64,000 bases of DNA from JAEUPI01 sp046348365 (GCA_046348365.1 JAXMEL010000001.1:186001-250000), one strand, 5' to 3'. Numbered from the stretch's first letter, positions 49,580 to 61,104 are shown. The notes: a model not told the origin generated them from the sequence alone. Numbers and translations are program-made.

Positions 49580-52304
49580 TTGAAGAACCGCTGTTCAAAC
49601 GCTGGACGTGCCGCGCTCACCTCGGTGGCGCTGGCTGCGATGTGTGTGGCCTCGGGCAGTGCCTGGGCGCTGGGCCTCGGGCGGCTCAACGTGCAATCGG
49701 CGCTCGGCGAAGTGCTTCGCGCCGAGATCGACGTCACGAGCCTGTCGTCCGAAGAGGACTCGTCGCTGAAGGCCAAGGTCGCCTCGCCCGACGCGTACCG
49801 CGCCGCCGGCGTCGACTACAACGCCGTGCTGCCCGGCACCACGGTGACGCTGGCGCGCCGTGCCGACGGCCGGCCCTACCTGCGCATCAACAGCGATCGC
49901 GCGGTGCAGGAGCCGTTCGTCGACGTGATCCTCGAGATCACGTGGTCGACAGGGCGCCTGGTGCGCGAATACACGCTGCTGCTCGATCCGCCGCAGTCGC
50001 GCGTCGCGCCTCCGGTGCAGGCCGCTGCGCCCGCAGCGCCGGTGATCTCGGCCGCACCCGCCGCCACCACTGCGCCCCGCGCCCACGCCCGCGCCTGTGG
50101 CTGCCGCGCCGATCGCGCCCACGGCGCCGGCCGCGCCGCCCGCTGCAGCACCCGCCCCGCGCGCCGCTGCCCCGGCACCCACGCCACGCGCTGCCGCGCC
50201 GGCGGCTGCCCCGCGCGTGGCCGCCACGCCGGCGCCTGCGCCGCGCCCGGCCGGCAACGTCGACGAGTACAAGGTGCGCGAAGGCGACACGCTGTACCGC
50301 GTGGCGCAGCGCACGCAGCGCCAGGGCGCCTCGCTCGACCAGATGCTGGTGGCGCTGTTCCGCAACAACCCCAACGCGTTCATCGGCGACAACATGAACC
50401 GGCTCAAGGCCGGCTCGGTGCTCAACGTGCCGTCGGCCGACGACGCGAAGGCCGTGGCATCGAACGATGCGCGCGAAGTCATCAAGACGCAAAGCGCCGA
50501 CTTCAACACCTACCGCCAGCGGCTGGCCGGCAACGTGCCGACGACCAAGGCCGACGCGGGCGCGCGCCAGGCCAAGGGCAAGGTGCAGGCCGCGGTGGAA
50601 GACAAGAAGCAGGCCGCCGCCACCTCGCCCGACAAGCTGCAGCTCTCGCAGGGCAGCGCCAAGCCCGGCAGCACCGAGGCCAAGGTGTCGCAGGCGACCG
50701 AGAAGAAGGACTCCGCCACCCGCGTGGCCGAGCTGACGCGCAACGTCGAGGAACTGAAGAAGCTGCAGCAGGGCACGGCCAAGGCCACCGCGCCGGCCGC
50801 GCCCGCACCGGCGCCCGCCGCGGTGCCCACGCCGCCGGCGCCCGCGCCCAAGGTGGCCGAGGTCAAGCCGCCACCGGCCGCTGCGCCCGCGCCCACGCCG
50901 GCTCCGGCACCCGCACCTGCACCGGCACCCGCGGCTGCACCGCCAGCGCCGGCGCCTGCACCGGTGGTGGCCGCTGCGCCGCCGCCTGCGCCGACACCCG
51001 AGCCGCCGAAGCCGGCCATCACGCCGCCGGCCGTGCCGATCACGCCGCCTGCCGCCGCCAGCGTCACGCCGCCGGCACCGCCGGTGGCCGCCAAGGCCTC
51101 GGCACCGGCGGCCAAGGCGCCAGGTGCGCCGGCCGAGGAGCCGGGCTTCCTCGATTCGATCATCGATCACCCGATGGCCATCCCCGGCGCCATCGGCTTG
51201 GTCGCGCTGCTCGGCGGCCTGGGGCTGTACCGCCTGCGCGGCCGCTTCCGCAAGGACAACGGCGAGACCTCGTTCCTCGAAAGCCGCCTGCAGCCCGACT
51301 CGTTCTTCGGCGCCAGCGGCGGCCAGCGCGTCGACACGCGCGATGCCAGCGGCGTGTCGTCGTCGATGAGCTACTCGCTGAGCCAGCTCGATGCGATCGG
51401 CGACGTCGATCCGGTGGCCGAGGCCGACGTGTACCTCGCCTACGGCCGCGACCTGCAGGCCGAGGAGATCCTCAAGGAGGCGATGCGCAGCAACCCGGAC
51501 CGCCTGGCGATCCGCACCAAGCTGCTCGAGGTGTACGCCAAGCGGCGCGACACCAAGGGCTTCGAGCTGCTGGCCACGCAGTTGTACTCGCTCACCAAGG
51601 GCGAGGGCGACGACTGGACCAAGGCACAGGAACTCGGCCGCCAGATCGACCCCGAGAACCCGATGTACCAGCCGGGCGGCCAACCCAAGGCCGCGGTCAC
51701 GGCCGAGGGCGGCCGCATGATCGAGCCGCTCGGCGCGAGCACGATGCCGCAGTCGATCATGCCGTCGACCTCGGGCTTCCCGGCGTCGGCGATCGACAGC
51801 TCGGCGCCGAGCAGCCTGCCGGCCGCCGACGTCGACCTCGATCTCGATCTGGGCACCTTCGCCGGCGGGTCCGCGACGCCCGAGCCCGAGACCACGGTGG
51901 TGATGAAGGTCGCGGGCGCCGCAGCGTCCGCCGCTGCGGCCGTGCCCGCGGCGGCCAAGAGCGTGGCCAAGAGCGTCGATCTGGATGCGATCTCGCTCGA
52001 CCTGAACCCGCCCAGCGGCGCGATGCCGCTCGACAAGCCCAGCGCCGCGATGCCGCTCGCGCCGGCAACGGGTGCGCACGACAAACCGGCACTCGACTTC
52101 GGCGACTTCACGCTGCCGGCCAAGCCGAGCGCGCATGGCGGCCCCGACGACAGCGATCCGCTCGCGCGCAAGCTCGAGCTGGCCGAGGAGTTCCGCCAGA
52201 TCGGCGACACCGAAGGCGCGCGCGATCTGCTCGAAGAGGTGATCGCCAAGGCCGGCGGTGCGCTGAAGACCAAAGCGCAGGGCATGCTCGACAGCCTGGC
52301 CTGA
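49580..52304 (+). CDS. fimV: FimV/HubP-type cell-pole/pilus protein, frameshifted in this sequence
   Basis: FimV organises cell poles and type IV pili. The start is a TTG at 49580 with GGAG before it; the signal peptide (AALTSVALAAMCVASGSAWA) and ALGLGRLNVQSALGEVLRAEIDV are typical. After 165 residues the frame breaks: N-terminal coding is in one frame up to the run at 50075-50078 and continues in the +1 frame (LysM EYKVREGDTLYRVAQ, a long Pro/Ala linker, membrane segment IPGAIGLVALLGGLGLYRL, cytosolic TPR-like part and the terminal GDTEGARDLLEEVIAKAG). One C removed from the CCCC gives an unbroken Pro/Ala sequence. Either a sequencing error or a real lesion. Confidence 0.8.
50075..50078 (+). 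other. CCCC tract at the fimV frameshift
   Basis: GCG-CCCC-GCG lies exactly where the reading frame changes. With CCC the protein reads continuously as APAPTPAPVAAAPIAP, fully consistent with the flanking Pro/Ala-rich linker; with CCCC the downstream frame turns into APRAHARACGCRAD and so on. The extra base is the simplest explanation of the break. Confidence 0.7.
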
Positions 52305-52316
52305 CCTCGCTCGCTC

Positions 52317-53099
52317 GTGCGGCTGGCGCTCGGTCTCAGCTACCGAGGCACGCGCTATCGCGGCTGGCAGAGCCAGCCCGAGGGGCCGACGGTGCAGGAC
52401 GCGCTGGAGCGCGCGCTGTCGCAGTTCGCCGATGCCGAGGTGCGCACGGTGTGCGCCGGGCGCACCGACACCGGCGTGCACGCGCTCAATCAGGTGGTGC
52501 ACATCGATGCGCCGGTGCAGCGCGAGCCGTTCTCGTGGGTGCGCGGCACCAACCGCTACCTGCCGGAAGACATCGCGCTGCAGTGGTGCCACCCGGTGCC
52601 GGCGGACTTCCATGCGCGCAACCACGCGCGCGGGCGCCGCTATCGCTACGTGCTGCTGCGCTCGCCGGTGCGGCCGTCGCTCGAGGCCGGCCTCGTGGGC
52701 TGGGTGTTCGACGCGCTCGACGGCGATGCGATGCGCGCAGCCGCGGCGCACCTGATCGGCGAACACGACTTCTCGTCGTTCCGCGCCAGCGAATGCCAGG
52801 CCAAGTCGCCGGTGAAGACGCTGCGCGCGATCGACATCGCACGGCGCGGCGACTACTGGCACTTCGAGTTCGATGCCAGCGCCTATCTGCACCACATGGT
52901 GCGCAACATCATGGGCTGTCTGCTGGCCGTGGGCCGCGGCCAGCGCGCACCGGCGTGGCTGGCCGACGTGCTCGCGGCGCGCGACCGCGATGCCGCGGCG
53001 CCGACCTTTGCGCCCGACGGGCTCTACTTTCTCGGGCCGTACTACGATGCCGCGCTCGGCCTGCCCGATCGCGTGCCCTTGCACGACTGGCTGCCCTGA
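52317..53099 (+). CDS. truA: tRNA pseudouridine(38-40) synthase TruA
   Basis: Modifies uridines 38-40 of the tRNA anticodon arm. The 260-aa protein starts at a GTG (MRLALGLSYRGTRYRGWQSQP) and has the catalytic Asp51 in GRTDTGVHA, HARGRRYRYVLL and FLHHMVRNIMG-type motif (AYLHHMVRNIMGCLLAVG). It follows fimV after 12 bp and trpF starts 6 bp later, in the known fimV-truA-trpF order. Confidence 0.95.
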   Translation: MRLALGLSYRGTRYRGWQSQPEGPTVQDALERALSQFADAEVRTVCAGRTDTGVHALNQVVHIDAPVQREPFSWVRGTNRYLPEDIALQWCHPVPADFHARNHARGRRYRYVLLRSPVRPSLEAGLVGWVFDALDGDAMRAAAAHLIGEHDFSSFRASECQAKSPVKTLRAIDIARRGDYWHFEFDASAYLHHMVRNIMGCLLAVGRGQRAPAWLADVLAARDRDAAAPTFAPDGLYFLGPYYDAALGLPDRVPLHDWLP

Positions 53100-53105
53100 C
53101 CCGCG

Positions 53106-53753
53106 ATGGCGCAACGCACCCGCATCAAGATCTGCGGCCTCACCCGCGAGGCCGACGTGCGCGCGGCGGTCGAGGCCGGCGCCGATGCGGTGGGCTTCGT
53201 GCTGTGGGCCGGCAGCGCGCGCGCGGTGAGCATCGAGCGCGCGGCAGAACTCGCGCGTGGCCTGCCGCCGTTCGTGACGCCGGTGTGCCTGTTCGTCAAC
53301 GCGAGCCCCGAGCACATCGGCCAGGCGGTGCAGGTGCTGCCGCATGCGTTGCTGCAGTTCCATGGCGACGAAACGCCGGCCGACTGCCGGGCGCCGGCGC
53401 GGCCGTACCTGCGCGCGGTGCGCATGCGCGAAGGGCTCGCTTTGCTAGACTTCGCGCGCGCCCATGCCGGCGCGATGGCGTTGCTGCTCGACGCCGATGT
53501 GCAAGGCTACGGCGGCGGTGGAAAGGCTTTCGATTGGTCGCTCATTCCGTCAAGCGTGCCCCTTCCGGTCGTTTTGTCTGGTGGGTTGAATCCTGCAAAT
53601 GTGATCGATGGGGTGCTGCACGTCCGGCCCTGGGCCGTTGACGTGAGCTCCGGCGTCGAGGCCGACAAGGGCCTCAAGGACGCCCGGCTGATCCGCGAGT
53701 TCTGCGAGGCCGTGCGCGAAGCCGACGCCCGCATCGCCGACGCCGGCGCCTGA
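53106..53753 (+). CDS. trpF: Phosphoribosylanthranilate isomerase
   Basis: Converts phosphoribosyl anthranilate to CdRP in tryptophan synthesis. The 215-aa barrel has the catalytic Cys in KICGLTRE (residue 10), LLDADVQGYGGGGKAFDW with the catalytic Asp, LSGGLNPANV and VDVSSGVE. It precedes trpB by 74 bp. Confidence 0.95.
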   Translation: MAQRTRIKICGLTREADVRAAVEAGADAVGFVLWAGSARAVSIERAAELARGLPPFVTPVCLFVNASPEHIGQAVQVLPHALLQFHGDETPADCRAPARPYLRAVRMREGLALLDFARAHAGAMALLLDADVQGYGGGGKAFDWSLIPSSVPLPVVLSGGLNPANVIDGVLHVRPWAVDVSSGVEADKGLKDARLIREFCEAVREADARIADAGA

Positions 53754-53780
53754 CGAACCGCCGCGACGCTCGCCGCGCCA

Positions 53781-53800
53781 CGGGCTGCAGTTGCAGCCCG
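53781..53800. other. Perfect 20-bp palindrome between trpF and trpB
   Basis: CGGGCTGCA (53781-53789) and TGCAGCCCG (53792-53800) pair perfectly over 9 bp with only two bases between, in the 74-bp trpF-trpB gap. No T-run follows. It could be an operator, a processing hairpin or a stop/start control element for trpBA. Confidence 0.45.
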
Positions 53801-53827
53801 GCACCCACCACCGCACACGAGACCGTC

Positions 53828-55083
<1,256 letters not shown>

Positions 55084-55087
<4 letters not shown>

Positions 55088-55914
55088 GCCGCATCGAAGG
55101 CACGTTCAATTCGCTGCAGCGCGCGGGCCGCAAAGCGCTGATTCCCTACGTCACCGCCGGCGATCCGTTCGCCGATGCCACGGTCGACATCCTGCACGGC
55201 CTGGTGGCCGGCGGCGCCGACGTGATCGAGCTCGGCGTGCCGTTCTCCGACCCGATGGCCGATGGGCCGGTGATCCAGAAGGCCTCCGAGCGTGCGCTTG
55301 CGCGCGGCATCGGCCTGGCGCAGGTGTTCGAGATGGTGAGTGCGTTTCGCGAGCGCGATGCGCGCACGCCGATCGTGCTGATGGGCTATGCAAATCCGAT
55401 CGAGCGCTTCGACCAGCGGCACGGCAGCGGTGCCTTCGCGGCGCAGGCCGCGCGATCGGGTGTCGATGGCGTGCTCGTCGTCGACTATCCGCCGGAAGAA
55501 TGCGAGACCTTCGCGGCGTCGTTGCGCGCCGCCGGGATCGACCTGATCTTCCTGCTCGCGCCCACGTCGACCGACGAGCGCATCCGCGAGGTGGCGCGGC
55601 TGGCCAGCGGCTACGTCTACTACGTGTCGCTCAAGGGCGTGACCGGGGCCGGACACCTGGATGTCTCCTCAGTGGCGCAGGCGATACCGCGCATCAAAAT
55701 GCATGTGGCCCTGCCGGTCGGCGTCGGTTTCGGCATACGGGATGCCGAGTCGGCGCGCGCAGTGTCGCGTGTGGCCGACGCCGTGGTCATCGGCACCCGG
55801 CTGGTGCAGCTTCTGGAAGCAGAATCACGCGCCACCGTGGCGCAGGCGGGGCGAGAATTCATGGCGGGCATCCGGCATGCCCTGGACCGCACAGAAGAAG
55901 GGACACGCGCATGA
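55084..55914 (+). CDS. trpA: Tryptophan synthase alpha subunit
   Basis: Cleaves indole-3-glycerol phosphate to indole. The 276-aa barrel shows ADVIELGVPFSDPMADGPVIQKASERAL (catalytic Glu and Asp), GVDGVLVVDYPPEE, FLLAPTSTDERI, YYVSLKGVTGAGHL and the phosphate-binding GFGIRDAESA. It overlaps both trpB and accD starts by 4 bp. Confidence 0.96.
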
Positions 55915-56783
55915 GCTGGTTGGAGAAGCTGCTGCCGCCGAAGATCCAGCAGACCGATCCGTCGGAGCGCCGCTCGGTGCCCGAAGGGCTGTGGATCAAG
56001 TGTCCCGGCTGCGAGACGGTGCTCTACAACACCGACCTGGCGCAGAACGTCAACGTCTGCCCCAAGTGCGGTCACCACCATCGCATCGGCGCGCGCGCGC
56101 GGCTCGATGCCTTTCTCGACCCCGAGGGCCGCTACGAGATCGGGCAGGAGGTGGTGCCCGTCGACGCGCTGAAGTTCAAGGACAGCAAGAAGTACCCCGA
56201 GCGGCTGAAGGCGGCACTGGAATCCACCGGCGAGACCGACGCGCTGGTGGTGATGGGCGGCGCCGTGCTCAGCGTGCCGCTGGTGGCCGCGTGCTTCGAG
56301 TTCGACTTCATGGGCGGCTCGATGGGCAGCGTGGTCGGCGAGCGTTTCGTGCGCGGCGTCGAGACGGCGATCGACCAGAAGGTGCCGTTCGTGTGCTTCA
56401 CCGCCACCGGCGGCGCGCGCATGCAAGAGGGCCTGCTGAGCCTGATGCAGATGGCCAAGACCAACGCCGCGCTGGCGCGGCTGTCCAAGGCGCGGCTGCC
56501 TTACGTCAGCGTGCTCACCGACCCGACGATGGGCGGCGTGTCGGCGAGCTTCGCGTTCGTCGGCGATATCGTGATCGCCGAGCCGAAGGCGCTGATCGGC
56601 TTTGCCGGCCCGCGCGTGATCGAGAACACCGTGCGCGAGAAGCTGCCCGAAGGTTTCCAGCGCGCCGAGTTCCTGCTCGGCAAGGGCGCGCTCGACATGA
56701 TCCTCGACCGGCGCCAGCTGCGCCCGGCGATCCCGCGCATGCTCGCGATGCTGATGCGCCAGAGCGCCGACGCGGTGGCCTGA
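55911..56783 (+). CDS. accD: Acetyl-CoA carboxylase carboxyltransferase beta subunit
   Basis: AccD (290 aa) joins AccA in the carboxyltransferase that makes malonyl-CoA. It has the four-Cys zinc site CPGCETVLYNTDLAQNVNVCPKCGHHHR (residues 32-59) and GVETAIDQKVPFVCFTATGGARMQEG, PTMGGVSASFAFVGDIVIAEPKALIGFAGPRVIE. The start overlaps trpA (ATGA), the conserved trpA-accD coupling of many proteobacteria. Confidence 0.96.
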   Translation: MSWLEKLLPPKIQQTDPSERRSVPEGLWIKCPGCETVLYNTDLAQNVNVCPKCGHHHRIGARARLDAFLDPEGRYEIGQEVVPVDALKFKDSKKYPERLKAALESTGETDALVVMGGAVLSVPLVAACFEFDFMGGSMGSVVGERFVRGVETAIDQKVPFVCFTATGGARMQEGLLSLMQMAKTNAALARLSKARLPYVSVLTDPTMGGVSASFAFVGDIVIAEPKALIGFAGPRVIENTVREKLPEGFQRAEFLLGKGALDMILDRRQLRPAIPRMLAMLMRQSADAVA

Positions 56784-56841
56784 AGGCCCGCGGATCGGCC
56801 TCGGCGCGACGCGCCCGCGCGGGCGCGCGCACAATCGCCCG

Positions 56842-58137
56842 ATGACCACGCCGCGCACGCTTGACGAGTGGCTCGCCCATTGCGAGCGGCTGCATGCCAA
56901 GCCGATGGACTTCACGCTCGAGCGCGTGAAGGCGGTGCGCGAGCGGCTCGGCATCCGCTTCGACTGCCCGCTGATCACCGTGGCCGGCACCAACGGCAAG
57001 GGCTCCACCTGCGCGATGATCGAATCGATCGCGCTGCGCGCCGGCTATCGCGTCGGCCTGCACATCAAGCCGCATCTGGTTCGGTTCGAGGAGCGCTGCC
57101 GCATCGATGGTGAACTGGCCGATGCGGCGACGCTGGTGCCGCACTTCGAGGCGGTGGAGGCGGCGCGCGGCGACATCACGCTCACCTACTTCGAGTTCAC
57201 GCTGCTGGCGATCGTGCGCGCGTTCCAGCAGGCGGCGCTCGATCTGATCATCCTCGAGGTCGGCCTCGGCGGCCGGCTCGACGCCGTCAACGCGTTCGAC
57301 ACCGATTGCGCGGTGATCACCAGCGTGTCGATCGACCATGTGGAATGGCTCGGCAACGACCGCGAGTCGATCGGCCGCGAGAAGGCCGGCATCATGCGCG
57401 CCGGCAAGCCGGCGATCGTGAGCGACCCCGAGCCGCCGGCGAGCGTGATCGAGGCAGCGCGCGCGGTCGGCGCCGACCTCTGGTTGCTCGGCCGCGACTT
57501 CAACGTGCAGGGCGATCGCCGGCAGTGGGCCTGGGCCGGTCGCGGGCGGCGCTATCACGCGCTCGCCTATCCGGCGCTGCGTGGCGCGAACCAGCTGCTC
57601 AATGCCGCCGGTGCGCTGGCCGCGCTGGATGCGCTGCGCGATCGGCTGCCGGTGTCGGCACAGGCGGTGCGCGAGGGCTTCGCGCAGGTGGAGCTGCAGG
57701 GCCGGTTCCAGATCGTGCCCGGGCAGCCGGTGATCGTGCTCGACGTGGCGCACAACGCGCAGTCGGTGGCCGCGCTGGTGGCCAACCTCGACCAGATGGG
57801 CTTCTATCCGCGCACGCATGCGGTGTTCGGCGTGATGGCCGACAAGGACATCGCCTCGGTGCTGCGGCAGACGCTGCCGCTCGTCGACGCGTGGTACCTC
57901 ACCGCGCTGCCGATCGCGCGCGCGGCCAAGCCCGACGCGCTGCTCGCGCAACTGCGCGAGGCCGCGCGCTCGCGCACCGTCGATGCGAGCTGCCATGACA
58001 CGCCGGGCGAGGCGCTGCGCAGCGCGGTCTCGCGCGCAGACCCCGCTGATAGAATCGTCGTCTTCGGCTCGTTCTACACCGTGGGCGGCGTGCTGAAGGA
58101 CGGCCTGCCGCGCACCGCGGCCCGGCACCTCGGCTGA
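56842..58137 (+). CDS. folC: Bifunctional folylpolyglutamate/dihydrofolate synthase
   Basis: Adds glutamates to folates. The 431-aa Mur-ligase-like protein has the P-loop VAGTNGKGSTCAM (residues about 47-59), LEVGLGGRLDAVNAFD, HVEWLGNDRESIGREKAGI and DVAHNAQSVAAL. It follows accD by 58 bp, matching the accD-folC-dedD order. Confidence 0.95.
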   Translation: MTTPRTLDEWLAHCERLHAKPMDFTLERVKAVRERLGIRFDCPLITVAGTNGKGSTCAMIESIALRAGYRVGLHIKPHLVRFEERCRIDGELADAATLVPHFEAVEAARGDITLTYFEFTLLAIVRAFQQAALDLIILEVGLGGRLDAVNAFDTDCAVITSVSIDHVEWLGNDRESIGREKAGIMRAGKPAIVSDPEPPASVIEAARAVGADLWLLGRDFNVQGDRRQWAWAGRGRRYHALAYPALRGANQLLNAAGALAALDALRDRLPVSAQAVREGFAQVELQGRFQIVPGQPVIVLDVAHNAQSVAALVANLDQMGFYPRTHAVFGVMADKDIASVLRQTLPLVDAWYLTALPIARAAKPDALLAQLREAARSRTVDASCHDTPGEALRSAVSRADPADRIVVFGSFYTVGGVLKDGLPRTAARHLG

Positions 58138-58209
58138 CCGCAGCGTCGGCGCGAGGCTCCGGCAGCAACGCCGTCCTGCCGCGCGCGCGACCACCCGCTG
58201 GCGCAGCGC

Positions 58210-59079
58210 ATGGGTCTGCTCTCGAATCTCAAGCGTTCATCGGCTGCCGGCGGCGAGCGCACTGCAGCGGCCGAGGTCGACCCGGTGCAGGCCGCGCGCG
58301 CGCGTGCGCGGCGCCGGCTCGTCGGCGCCACCGTGCTGCTCGGCGTGGGCGTGATCGGATTCCCGCTGCTGTTCGAGACGCAGCCGCGCCCGGTGCCGGT
58401 GGACCTGCCGATCGACATCCCGAAGAAGGAGGGCGCGCCGTCGCTGCCGCTGCCGCCGCCGCGCTCGGCTTCGGCCAGTGCGGCCACGCCGCGCGTGGCC
58501 AGCGGCGTGATCGCCGAGCGGCCGGCCGAACCCAGACGCGAGACACCGGCGACTAAGGGCGTCGAACCTGCACCGGCGCCGAAGGGCGCCGACACCGCGG
58601 CTGCGCCTAAGAGCGCCGAACCTTTGCCTGCGCCAAAGGTTGCCGAGCCGGCACCGAAGACCGCCGAGGCGCCCAAGCCCGCCGCGTCGCCGAAGCCGCC
58701 CGCGGCCGCGGCAAAACCCGCCGACGACGGCCAGCGCGCCAAGGCGCTGCTCGAGGGCAAGCCGGCCGAGACCCAGGCGCCCGCGACGAAAGTGGCCGAG
58801 GCCAAGCCGGGCAAGGCGAATGAATCCGCCGACAAGGCTCCGGCGTCGGCCGGGCGCTTCGTGGTGCAGATCGCCGCGTATGCCGACATGGCGCCGGCGC
58901 GCGAGATGCGCCAGCGCGTGGAGAAGCTGGGGCTCAAGAGCTTCACGCAATCGGTGGAGATCGACGGCGCCACGCGCATCCGCGTGCGCGTCGGGCCGTT
59001 CGGCACGCGCGACGAGGCCGAGCGCGCCGCCGCGACGCTCAAGGATGCTGGCCTGCCCGCGGCCGTGCTCTCGCAGTGA
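58210..59079 (+). CDS. SPOR-domain cell-division protein (DedD-like)
   Basis: A 289-aa protein with one membrane segment near the N-terminus (residues about 38-58, ATVLLGVGVIGFPLLFET), a long Pro/Ala/Lys linker and a C-terminal SPOR domain (about 210-287; RFVVQIAAYADMAPAREMRQRVEKLGLKSF, RVRVGPFGTRDEAERAAATLKDAG). SPOR domains bind denuded peptidoglycan at the septum. It overlaps nothing but cvpA begins 6 bp later. Confidence 0.92.
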   Translation: MGLLSNLKRSSAAGGERTAAAEVDPVQAARARARRRLVGATVLLGVGVIGFPLLFETQPRPVPVDLPIDIPKKEGAPSLPLPPPRSASASAATPRVASGVIAERPAEPRRETPATKGVEPAPAPKGADTAAAPKSAEPLPAPKVAEPAPKTAEAPKPAASPKPPAAAAKPADDGQRAKALLEGKPAETQAPATKVAEAKPGKANESADKAPASAGRFVVQIAAYADMAPAREMRQRVEKLGLKSFTQSVEIDGATRIRVRVGPFGTRDEAERAAATLKDAGLPAAVLSQ

Positions 59080-59084
59080 CGAGC

Positions 59085-59582
59085 ATGGCCTCGATCGGCT
59101 GGGTCGACTGGGTGTTGCTGGCGATCGTGCTGGCCTCGATGCTCGTCGGCATCGTGCGCGGCCTGGTGTTCGAGGTGCTGTCGCTGCTCGGCTGGGTGGT
59201 CGCCTACGTGGCAGCGACCGCGCTCACGCCCTGGCTCGCGCCGCAGCTGCCGATCGGCGCGCCGGGCTCGGCGCTGAACTTCGGTGCCGCATTCGCGCTG
59301 TGCTTCATCGGCACGCTGATCGCGTGGACGCTGCTGGCGCGGCTGGTCCGCCTGCTGATCCATGCCACGCCGCTGACGCTGGTGGATCGCACGCTCGGCG
59401 CCGCCTTCGGGCTGGCGCGCGCGCTGGTCGTGCTGCTCGCGCTCGCCACGGTGGTGTCGTTCACGCCCGCGTCGCGCTCGCCGGCGTGGCAGACTTCGCT
59501 CGGTGCGGCCTGGCTAGGCGCGCTGCTCGCCGGCATCAAGCCCCTGCTGCCCGAAGCGGTGACGCGCCAACTGAAGGCCTGA
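59085..59582 (+). CDS. cvpA: CvpA family membrane protein
   Basis: A 165-aa protein with four membrane segments (WVLLAIVLASMLVGIVRGLVFEVLSLLGWVVAYVAA, LNFGAAFALCFIGTLIAWTLLARLV, LARALVVLLALATVVSF). The family's WVDWVLLAIVLAS start and RGxxxEVLSLLGW motif are present. CvpA is linked to colicin V production and envelope function. It precedes purF by 13 bp, the classic cvpA-purF pair. A GTG at 59076 is an alternative start. Confidence 0.93.
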   Translation: MASIGWVDWVLLAIVLASMLVGIVRGLVFEVLSLLGWVVAYVAATALTPWLAPQLPIGAPGSALNFGAAFALCFIGTLIAWTLLARLVRLLIHATPLTLVDRTLGAAFGLARALVVLLALATVVSFTPASRSPAWQTSLGAAWLGALLAGIKPLLPEAVTRQLKA

Positions 59583-59595
59583 AGAGGACCCCACC

Positions 59596-61104
59596 ATGTG
59601 CGGCATCGTCGGCGTGATCTCTCCCGAACCGGTGAACCAGCTGATCTACGACGCGCTGCTGCTGCTGCAGCACCGCGGGCAGGACGCCGCGGGCATCGTC
59701 ACCATGCAGGGCACCAAGTGCTACATGCACAAGGCGCGCGGCATGGTGCGCGATGTCTTCCGCACGCGCAACATGCGCGCGCTGCCCGGCACCGTGGGCC
59801 TCGGCCAGGTGCGCTATCCCACGGCCGGCAACGCCTACAGCGAAGAAGAGGCGCAGCCGTTCTACGTCAACGCGCCTTACGGCATCGTGCTGGTGCACAA
59901 CGGCAACCTCACCAACGCCGGCGCGCTGAAGCAGGAGCTGTTCGAGCACGACCGCCGCCACATCAACACCGGCAGCGACACCGAGGTGCTGATCAACGTG
60001 CTGGCGCACGAGATCGAGCGCGCGGGCCGCGACCAGCCGCTCTCGCCCGCGGTGGTGTTCGACGCGGTGGCCGCGGTGCATCGGCGCCTGCAGGGCTCGT
60101 ATGCGGTGGTGGCCCTGATCGCCGGCCACGGGCTGCTGGCATTCCGCGACCCGTTCGGTATCCGGCCGCTGGTGGTCGGGCGCTCGGAGCAGGCCGGCGG
60201 CACCGAATGGATGGTGGGCAGCGAGTCGGTGGCGCTCGAAGGCACCGGCCACCGCGTGGAGCGCGACGTGGCACCCGGCGAGGCGGTGTTCATCGACACG
60301 CAGGGCCGCTTGCATGCGCGACCCTGCGCGCGCGATCCGCACCGCTACCCGTGCATGTTCGAATACGTCTACCTGGCGCGGCCCGACTCGGTGATCGACG
60401 GCATCTCGGTGTACCAGGCGCGGCTCAACCTCGGCGAGACGCTCGCGCAGCGCGTGATCTCGACCATGCCGCCGTCGGAGATCGACGTGGTGATCCCGAT
60501 CCCCGAATCGAGCCGGCCGAGCGCGATGCAGCTGGCGCAGAAGATCGGCAAGCCCTACCGCGAGGGCTTCGTGAAGAACCGCTACGTGGGCCGCACCTTC
60601 ATCATGCCGGGGCACGCCGTGCGCAAGCGCAGCGTGCGGCAGAAGCTCAACGCCATCGCGCAGGAGTTCCGCGGCCGCAACGTGCTGCTGGTCGACGATT
60701 CCATCGTGCGCGGCACCACCAGCAAGGAGATCGTGCAGATGGCGCGCGAGGCCGGCGCACGCAAGGTCTACATGGCCTCGGCGGCGCCGCCGGTGCGCTA
60801 CCCCAACGTGTACGGCATCGACATGCCGACCAAGGAAGAGCTGATCGCGCACGGCCGCAGCATCGAGGAGATCCGCGCCTTCATCGGCGCCGACGCGCTG
60901 ATCTACCAGGACGTCGACGCCATGAAGCGCGTGGTGCATGCGCTCAACCCGCAGCTCGACGGCTTCGAGGCCTCGTGCTTCGACGGCCACTACATCGCCG
61001 GCGGCGCCGAAGGGGCCGACGTGGCGCGCGGCGGCGAGCGCGAAGAAGACGACGCGGCCGAGCGCAGCCGGCTCGCGCTGCACGGCACGGCGGAGGCCTC
61101 TTGA
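59596..61104 (+). CDS. purF: Amidophosphoribosyltransferase
   Basis: First committed step of purine synthesis. The 502-aa protein has the nucleophile Cys2 right after Met (MCGIVGV), the glutaminase part HNGNLTNAGALKQEL and GSYAVVALIAGHGLLAFRDPFGIRPL, and the PRPP loop VLLVDDSIVRGTTSKEIVQMAREAGA. A Glu/Asp-rich tail ends the protein. It overlaps metZ by 4 bp. Confidence 0.96.
   Translation: MCGIVGVISPEPVNQLIYDALLLLQHRGQDAAGIVTMQGTKCYMHKARGMVRDVFRTRNMRALPGTVGLGQVRYPTAGNAYSEEEAQPFYVNAPYGIVLVHNGNLTNAGALKQELFEHDRRHINTGSDTEVLINVLAHEIERAGRDQPLSPAVVFDAVAAVHRRLQGSYAVVALIAGHGLLAFRDPFGIRPLVVGRSEQAGGTEWMVGSESVALEGTGHRVERDVAPGEAVFIDTQGRLHARPCARDPHRYPCMFEYVYLARPDSVIDGISVYQARLNLGETLAQRVISTMPPSEIDVVIPIPESSRPSAMQLAQKIGKPYREGFVKNRYVGRTFIMPGHAVRKRSVRQKLNAIAQEFRGRNVLLVDDSIVRGTTSKEIVQMAREAGARKVYMASAAPPVRYPNVYGIDMPTKEELIAHGRSIEEIRAFIGADALIYQDVDAMKRVVHALNPQLDGFEASCFDGHYIAGGAEGADVARGGEREEDDAAERSRLALHGTAEAS

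Noticed and set aside
49938..53363. An 1141-codon minus-strand open frame
   Set aside because: Antisense to fimV, truA and trpF; the Gly/Arg-rich part mirrors the fimV Pro/Ala linker.
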